NCBI GenBank assembly: GCA_900553305.1
Contig: USDI01000077.1
Coordinates: 1 to 9,346, forward strand
Reading direction: 5' to 3'
Source: an uncultured Lachnospiraceae bacterium
GTDB taxonomy: Bacteria; Bacillota; Clostridia; Lachnospirales; Lachnospiraceae
Length of the DNA stretch: 9,346 nt
Below are positions 5,025 through 9,346 of this stretch, in pieces (the first letter of the stretch is position 1; every line of letters starts with the position of its first letter). The notes under the pieces are model-generated. The model searched no databases. It was not told the origin of the DNA and saw nothing but the letters and a program-made list of their open reading frames with translations. A program made the translations under genes and the position numbers.

Positions 5025-6173
5025 TCATGGATTTTTTCTGGGAGGTTTCGGTCCGGGGAACTGATAAAAGTAAGTCTTCATCATTCCATTATATATTTTA
5101 CGGTTCTTATCCGCTTTAAGTCCAAGCGCTTCCTGTGCTTTATCATAAGAAGTAATCAGATACAGCGACCAGTCATCCAGCTTCTTAAACCGCTCCCCGA
5201 TTGTATGATACAGGTCAAAAAGTGCTTCCTTTTCTTCCAATCGCTCTCCATACGGGGGATTCGTAATCACGAAACCGTATTTCCTGCTATGGCTTAACTG
5301 ATCCACACCTCTCTTCTGAAAATGAATCAGATGTTCCACTCCGGCAAGACGTGCATTCTGCCTTGCATACTCTACCATCGTTTCATCCAGATCATATCCC
5401 TGAATGTCCGTTTCCACATTCAGGTCAATCTCTTCCTTCGCTTCTTCACGCACTTCCGTCCATTCCTTTTCCGGGATCAGGTGATTCCAGGTCATTGCCG
5501 TGAAGCTCCGGTTCACTCCCGGCGCCATATGGGCCGCCATCATCGCAGCCTCAATGGGGAAAGTTCCACTTCCGCAAAAGGGATCCACCAGAATACGGTT
5601 TCCTCTCCACGGGGTAAGCATAATCAGGGCTGCCGCCAGATTCTCTGCAATCGGTGCCTTGGCAGTCAGCTTACGGTATCCTCTTTTATGTAAGGATTCT
5701 CCGGTAGTGTCAATCCCAACCAGCACCTCATCTTTATGAAGAAATACCCGCACAGGGAAAAGATCGCCATCCTCTGCAAACCAGCTGATGTGATGAATCT
5801 CCTTCATTCGTTCCACCATAGCCTTCTTCATAATGGACTGAATATCCGAAGGACTGAACAGCTTACTCTTCACACTGGCTGCTTTCGTCACATAAAACTT
5901 ACCATTCACCGGTATATAATGTTCCCATGGAATTGCTTTCGTTCCCTGGAACAGATCCTCGAAGGTTTCTGCATGAAATTCTCCGGCTTTGATCAGGATT
6001 CGTTCTGCCGTACGCAGATAAATATTCGCCCGGCATACTGCTTCCGCATCTCCTTCAAACAGGATTCTTCCATCCTCCACACGGATGATTTCATATCCAA
6101 GTTCCAGTATTTCTCTTTTTAAAACTGCCTCAAGTCCGAAATGACAGGGAGCAATTAATTCTAATCGTTCCAT
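5025..6173 (-). CDS. THUMP-domain class I SAM RNA methyltransferase (YpsC/RlmL-like)
   Basis: A 382-residue cytoplasmic enzyme predicted to transfer a methyl group from S-adenosylmethionine to a base amino group in structured RNA, most likely guanine N2 in 23S rRNA by analogy with the RlmL N-terminal part. Residues about 45-155 form the THUMP RNA-binding region. SLHKRGYR (160-167) is the conserved link to the catalytic domain. DPFCGSG (197-203) is the SAM-binding motif I, and NPPYGER (305-311) is the N-methyltransferase motif IV. The length matches single-domain YpsC proteins rather than the double-length RlmKL fusion. The start has AAGG about ten bases upstream. It is the first gene of the run; the 117 bases before it contain no strong promoter match, and a hairpin terminator of the preceding small gene ends at 6291. 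The exact target base is inferred from family only. Confidence 0.93.
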   Translation of the reverse strand: MERLELIAPCHFGLEAVLKREILELGYEIIRVEDGRILFEGDAEAVCRANIYLRTAERILIKAGEFHAETFEDLFQGTKAIPWEHYIPVNGKFYVTKAASVKSKLFSPSDIQSIMKKAMVERMKEIHHISWFAEDGDLFPVRVFLHKDEVLVGIDTTGESLHKRGYRKLTAKAPIAENLAAALIMLTPWRGNRILVDPFCGSGTFPIEAAMMAAHMAPGVNRSFTAMTWNHLIPEKEWTEVREEAKEEIDLNVETDIQGYDLDETMVEYARQNARLAGVEHLIHFQKRGVDQLSHSRKYGFVITNPPYGERLEEKEALFDLYHTIGERFKKLDDWSLYLITSYDKAQEALGLKADKNRKIYNGMMKTYFYQFPGPKPPRKNP

Positions 6174-6290
6174 TTTCCCAACCTTCGTTTCTAATCTCTA
6201 TGACCATACCTTTATGCTACAGGCATCGTTTCACTCTCTTCAAAGGATAACATACCTGTCTTTTTCAGGCAACAAAGAGTTTTTAAGGCC

Positions 6291-6316
6291 AAAAAGGCGC
6301 CCTTTATGGACGCCTT
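6291..6316 (-). terminator. Strong intrinsic terminator after the small Ser/Asn-rich gene
   Basis: On the minus strand AAGGCGUCC (6308-6316) pairs with GGGCGCCUU (6294-6302) in a 9-bp stem with one U-G pair and an AUAAA loop, running into five U (6291-6295). It lies 9 bases after the stop codon of the 49-residue gene, which supports that gene being real and separately transcribed. Confidence 0.85.
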
Positions 6317-6325
6317 CCGTTGGTC

Positions 6326-6475
6326 TTAATAATCGCTCTTGTTGGTATTTTTGTCCTTAGAGCTGTTGGTAGACTGGTTCTTCTGGGAATTCTTGGAAGA
6401 ATTCTGAGAATCCTTGGAAGAAGTACTTCCCTGAGAATTGGTTGTCTTGTTTTCACTGTAATCGTTCTTAGACAT
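6326..6475 (-). CDS. Small Ser/Asn/Lys/Gln-rich hypothetical protein, 49 residues
   Basis: Begins MSKNDYSENK and ends KNTNKSDY. It is almost entirely Ser, Asn, Lys, Gln, Thr and Asp, with repeated SSKDSQ/SSKNSQ-like hexads in the middle (about 19-31). There is no hydrophobic segment, signal peptide or known domain, so the protein is probably unfolded. Support for expression: TGAGGA ribosome binding site four to five bases before the ATG, no overlap with any other gene, and a strong intrinsic terminator 9 bases after the stop. The composition loosely recalls the Gln/Asn-rich small spore proteins (gamma-type SASP) of Bacillus, but I see no specific signature, so no function is assigned. Confidence 0.7.
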   Translation of the reverse strand: MSKNDYSENKTTNSQGSTSSKDSQNSSKNSQKNQSTNSSKDKNTNKSDY

Positions 6476-6600
6476 AATTCCTCACATTCCGCCGTCTGAT
6501 CTTTCTACGGCTTAATATAATTTTTTGTTACAGGAGTATTATGAACGATTTGAAAATTTTTATTCATTATTGCTTTTCATTTATTTTCATTAATTTTCTA

Positions 6601-6717
6601 CTTGTCCCTCTCACTAAATTCATGCTTCACTTCGTTTGCATTCATTAAGTGTTCCGGACCGGTTCGCACTAAATTCAAGCTGCACCTTTCGGTTTGCTTT
6701 CATTAAGTGCTCTACAC
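6601..6717 (-). repeat. Dispersed structured repeat, copy 3
   Basis: The most diverged copy, same orientation. Hairpin A is at 6666-6710 (45 nt), hairpin B at 6612-6651 (40 nt). Hairpin B has a completely different inner stem (AUGC/GCAU instead of GGAC/GUAC) that is fully paired, and a different 12-nt loop, yet the outer CACU/AGUG stem, U-U mismatch and tandem GA/GA are identical. Hairpin A carries an ACC-GAAA-GGU inner stem-loop with a GNRA-type tetraloop. The linker is changed, and its GUCC can pair with GGAC after hairpin B, replacing the longer stem of copies 1 and 2. The element begins directly after the terminator of the binding-protein gene. Confidence 0.85.
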
Positions 6718-6748
6718 AACAAAAGGGACATTGCTTTCGCAATGCCCC
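6718..6748 (-). terminator. Strong intrinsic terminator of the sugar ABC transporter operon
   Basis: On the minus strand GGGGCAUUGC (6739-6748) pairs with GCAAUGUCCC (6725-6734), ten base pairs with one G-U, closed by a GAAA tetraloop and followed by UUUUGUU. It lies 22 bases after the binding-protein stop codon and directly before repeat copy 3. Confidence 0.92.
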
Positions 6749-6770
6749 TAAAGTTTCAGGTTTTATTTAA

Positions 6771-8342
6771 TTACTTGGAAGCTTTCCAATCTTCATACTG
6801 CTTAGAGAACTCAGCAAGTACATCCTGGTATCCAGCTTCATCAAGTGCTGCGTTGTACTCAGTGATGATGGATTCAACATCAGATGCAGCATATCCACCA
6901 AGCTCAAGAACGAATCCGTACTGATCGAATACGTTTGTACATGCAGCGTACTGAGCTTCAACAGGTGCTACGTTAAATCTGAATCCTGCTGCACAGGAAG
7001 CCTTAGCCTGTCCGTTCATATCCTGGTAGATCTGAACCTTGTCATCAGGTTCGTTAGAGCAAAGGGTAAGAGGAACTACAGAAGTGGATTCCCAAGCGGA
7101 GTGACCATACTTCTCGTTGTTCTGGGTTACCTTACCGTCAGCATCTAAGGTATAATCTACATCCTGAATACCATAGGTATAAAGGTTAGCTACAGTGTTA
7201 TCTGTGTACAGTAAGCCTAAGAAGTCGATACAAGCCTTAGCCTGCTCTTCAGAGGAGTTAGCTGTAATTGCGAAACAGGATCCAAGAGTAGTGGTAGAAT
7301 GAGCATACTTACCGGTAAATCCTTCTACGAATACTTCTTCCTGCATATCACGGCCTTCGGAGTTGGACTCGTCACCAGGTACACATGTCCACCAGTTAAC
7401 GCCCCAGTTCTGAGACTGTGATTCACTATCGGAAGTGGTCTTGGTTACTTCATCTTCAGAGATGTAACCCTTCTCACCCCATTCGCACATTAAAGTACAG
7501 AAATCAATGTAATCCTGAGTTAATGTAGGGTTAACTACAGTATCGGTAGCACGATCAACTGCGAATAAGGAGTTAGCTCCATCGAAGAAGTCATACTTGT
7601 CAATGTAATATCTGAAGAACATAGGTGTCTTACCTACAAGGTAAGGATACTTAAGTCCCTTCTCTGTCTTACACCACTCAAGGTACGGCTCAAGATCCTT
7701 AAGTTCCTTAATGGAAGAGGTATCAAGACCAAACTCGGTAGCATATCCTTCAGGGAACTTTAAGTCATAGCCTTCGTATGCTTCCTTGTAAACAGGAATG
7801 AATAAATCTTTTCCATCATAACGGGAAGCGGTCCAGATAGATTCCGGCATAGCGCTGTAAAGGGTTGTTCCAGGTAAAAGATCTGTGATGTCATAAGCTG
7901 CGTTAGCCTTGTACAGATCGTTGGTTCCGATGGTTCCCATCCAGCTTGCGGTCCAAAGTAAGTTGATTTCGTTGTTTGCTAATGCAAGGTTTGCCTTATC
8001 TGCATATTCACCTGAAGGAATATCGTTGATAGTAACCTGTACATTGATCTTGTCAGCGATGTACTCGTTGATAGCGTCCTGAACTGCCTTTACTTCTGCA
8101 CTGTCAGGCTGTGCTACGTTGTAGCTTGCTCTGTAGATGTTGATGTTAACCACATCTCCACTAGCTGCTTCTGTTGTGTCTGCTGCTGCAGCATCATCTG
8201 TTGTGTCTGCTGCTTCTGTTGTGTCTGCTGCTTCTGTTGTTGTGTCAGCTGCAGGTGTTTCTGTGGTGCTGCTTCCGCATCCGGCAAGAGTGCTGACTGC
8301 CATAGCTGCTACCAGCAGAGCTGATAAAAGTTTTTTCTTCAT
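6771..8342 (-). CDS. Carbohydrate ABC transporter substrate-binding lipoprotein (LplA-like)
   Basis: The 523-residue extracellular receptor of a CUT1-type sugar importer: it binds an oligosaccharide and delivers it to the paired permeases. MKKKLLSALLVAAMAVSTLA with lipobox LAGC (19-22) marks a lipoprotein signal peptide, so Cys22 is lipidated and held on the outer face of the membrane. Residues 23-61 are a flexible Thr/Glu/Ala/Asp linker containing TTEAAD repeats. The rest fits the long LplA-type binding fold, and the end (about 450-523) resembles the C-terminal DUF3502-like region of this group. The start has GGGAGG ten bases upstream. It follows the permease gene by 120 bases with a hairpin between, an order (permeases, then receptor) common in clostridial lpl operons. 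The sugar cannot be inferred. Confidence 0.95.
   Translation of the reverse strand: MKKKLLSALLVAAMAVSTLAGCGSSTTETPAADTTTEAADTTEAADTTDDAAAADTTEAASGDVVNINIYRASYNVAQPDSAEVKAVQDAINEYIADKINVQVTINDIPSGEYADKANLALANNEINLLWTASWMGTIGTNDLYKANAAYDITDLLPGTTLYSAMPESIWTASRYDGKDLFIPVYKEAYEGYDLKFPEGYATEFGLDTSSIKELKDLEPYLEWCKTEKGLKYPYLVGKTPMFFRYYIDKYDFFDGANSLFAVDRATDTVVNPTLTQDYIDFCTLMCEWGEKGYISEDEVTKTTSDSESQSQNWGVNWWTCVPGDESNSEGRDMQEEVFVEGFTGKYAHSTTTLGSCFAITANSSEEQAKACIDFLGLLYTDNTVANLYTYGIQDVDYTLDADGKVTQNNEKYGHSAWESTSVVPLTLCSNEPDDKVQIYQDMNGQAKASCAAGFRFNVAPVEAQYAACTNVFDQYGFVLELGGYAASDVESIITEYNAALDEAGYQDVLAEFSKQYEDWKASK
8164..8252 (-). repeat. Degenerate 18-bp tandem repeat encoding the lipoprotein linker
   Basis: Within the binding-protein gene an 18-base unit coding for Thr-Thr-Glu-Ala-Ala-Asp recurs about four times with small variations and one insertion (DDAAAA). 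It encodes the flexible spacer between the lipid-anchored cysteine and the folded domain. Such repeats can expand or contract by slippage in whole-codon steps without breaking the frame. Confidence 0.7.
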
Positions 8343-8378
8343 TTGATAAAAACCTCCCTTTTTAATTATATTCTCAAA

Positions 8379-8402
8379 GGTGATGCCGGAATTGGAATCA
8401 CC
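8379..8402 (-). promoter_or_regulatory. Intercistronic hairpin between permease and binding-protein genes
   Basis: GGTGAT/ATCACC (8379-8384 and 8397-8402) forms a 6-bp stem with a 12-nt loop in the 120-base gap, about 14 bases before the GGGAGG ribosome binding site. There is no U-tract. By analogy with other binding-protein transporter operons, it may stabilise a processed downstream mRNA so that the receptor is made in excess over the permeases. A second weak inverted repeat (GATAC/GTATC) lies nearer the permease stop. Confidence 0.4.
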
Positions 8403-8462
8403 CGGAATACCAAAATAAGTATGTTGTTTTACGATACCTCTTAAAGCGTATCAGCCACTATA

Positions 8463-9346
8463 TTAACCCTTAACAGATCCTACTGTCAAGCCCTTAATGA
8501 AATATTTCTGGAAGAACGGATATACCACCATGATCGGTCCGATAACGATCAATACCGTTGCCATTGTGGAAGAGTACTGCGGAATATTACCGCCCATAGC
8601 TGCTCTCGCTGCTGCAGGCACGTTTGTGTTATTCAACAGGAATTCGATACTCTTCTGAATACTTACGAGCAGAAGCTGTAACGGCTTCTTACTATCGGAA
8701 GTAATGTAAAGCAAAGCGTTCTGCCAGTCATTCCAGTAAGCGGTAGCCATCATAAAGCCTACAGCTGCCATGGAAGGCTTAAGAAGCGGAAGGGTGATCT
8801 GGAAGAAGGTTCTGTATTCACCGGCACCGTCAATCTTGGCTGCTTCCATCAATTCATTCGGAATGCTGTTAGCGATGTATGTTCTTAAGATGATTACGTT
8901 CATCGTAGATACACACAACGGAAGGATTAATAACCATAAGCTGTCTTTTAAGTGATAGTAGCTTGTGAAGATAATATATCCGGAAAGCTGGCCACCATTG
9001 AACAGCATAGGGATCAAAAGGTAAATGGATAAAAACTTGGATAACCGGAAGCCCTTTCTGCTAATGGAATAAGCAAACATACTCATTACCATCAGGCCTA
9101 AGAAGGTACCGAATACCGTAACAAAAATAGTAACTGCATAAGAGGTCAATAACTGATGACCATATTTCAAAACGGACTGCACACCTGCTAAGGACCACTT
9201 CTCCGGGAAGTAGCTGAAACCATTATTCAGAATTGCACCTTCATCTGTGAAAGCTGCGATGAATACCAGCAATACCGGAAGGAAGCAAAACAGCGTATAC
9301 AGTAAAAGGAAAAATCCGAGAACATACTGGCCGATTCCTTTTTTCT
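8463..9346 (-). CDS. Carbohydrate ABC transporter permease, LplC/MalG type (partial)
   Basis: Inner-membrane subunit of the sugar importer. The frame is open to the right edge: 293 residues are visible, beginning (after two bases) KKGIGQYVLGFFLLLYTLFC, so the true start is just outside the window. A TTG at 9272 would cut through the first membrane segment and is not the start. Six hydrophobic segments are visible. The cytoplasmic EAA loop that contacts the ATPase is canonical, EAAKIDGAGEYRTFFQITLP, and the C-terminus KYFIKGLTVGSVKG is typical of LplC. At most a few N-terminal residues are missing. The partner LplB-type permease is expected immediately upstream, outside the window, and the receptor gene follows downstream. 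Such operons usually lack a dedicated ATPase gene and share an MsmK/MsiK-type ATPase. Confidence 0.95.
   Translation of the reverse strand, partial: KKGIGQYVLGFFLLLYTLFCFLPVLLVFIAAFTDEGAILNNGFSYFPEKWSLAGVQSVLKYGHQLLTSYAVTIFVTVFGTFLGLMVMSMFAYSISRKGFRLSKFLSIYLLIPMLFNGGQLSGYIIFTSYYHLKDSLWLLILPLCVSTMNVIILRTYIANSIPNELMEAAKIDGAGEYRTFFQITLPLLKPSMAAVGFMMATAYWNDWQNALLYITSDSKKPLQLLLVSIQKSIEFLLNNTNVPAAARAAMGGNIPQYSSTMATVLIVIGPIMVVYPFFQKYFIKGLTVGSVKG

Noticed and set aside
6541..6648. Plus-strand 35-residue hydrophobic frame (MNDLKIFIHYCF...) with GGAG four bases before the ATG, suggestive of a small toxin.
   Set aside because: Its second half is repeat copy 3 read antisense and its stop falls inside hairpin B. 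There is no promoter or terminator on that strand, and the AT-rich stretch explains the hydrophobicity.
9270..9272. TTG at 9272 as the permease start codon.
   Set aside because: The frame continues upstream with a hydrophobic first membrane segment and stays open to the window edge, so the gene is truncated by the window.

Overview
The window looks like a chromosomal piece of a low-to-moderate GC Gram-positive anaerobe of the Clostridia, most probably a Lachnospiraceae gut bacterium. This is inferred from Firmicutes-type ribosome binding sites, tRNA genes without encoded CCA, and the mix of a CUT1 sugar transporter with a long lipoprotein binding subunit, a YpsC/RlmL-type methyltransferase and a MepA-like MATE exporter. 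Every convincing gene is on the minus strand, so the genes are transcribed from right to left.

Regions, right to left. (1) 6771-9346: the 3' part of a carbohydrate ABC transporter operon, with an LplC/MalG-type permease running off the right edge, then its lipoprotein binding subunit and a strong terminator. (2) 6326-6475: a 49-residue Ser/Asn/Lys/Gln-rich protein with its own strong terminator. (3) 2785-6173: a four-gene housekeeping run: THUMP-domain RNA methyltransferase, membrane-anchored amidase-like protein, RdgB/HAM1 XTP/dITP pyrophosphatase, and YfcE-type metallophosphoesterase. (4) 2054-2620: a six-tRNA operon (Pro-Gly-Arg-His-Gln-Lys) behind a fully consensus promoter with a 17-bp spacer and A-tracts upstream. 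(5) 493-1854: a MATE efflux protein. (6) 291-371: tRNA-Leu(UAG) with its own promoter. (7) The left edge holds the promoter, ribosome binding site and first codons of another gene.

Two observations stand out. First, a dispersed element of about 117-119 bp occurs three times (104-222, 1892-2010, 6601-6717), always in the same orientation and always directly after the intrinsic terminator of the upstream gene. Read as minus-strand RNA it forms two hairpins. All six hairpins keep the same symmetric internal features, a U-U mismatch and a tandem G-A/A-G pair, while flanking base pairs change in a compensatory way. It may be an undescribed structured RNA or a REP/PATE-like single-stranded-DNA mobile repeat. 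Second, the amidase-like protein has lost two of three zinc ligands and the catalytic glutamate expected in an Amidase_3 enzyme, so it is probably a pseudoenzyme.

The element also affects annotation: copy 2 adds a false 39-residue N-terminal extension to the longest MATE reading frame.
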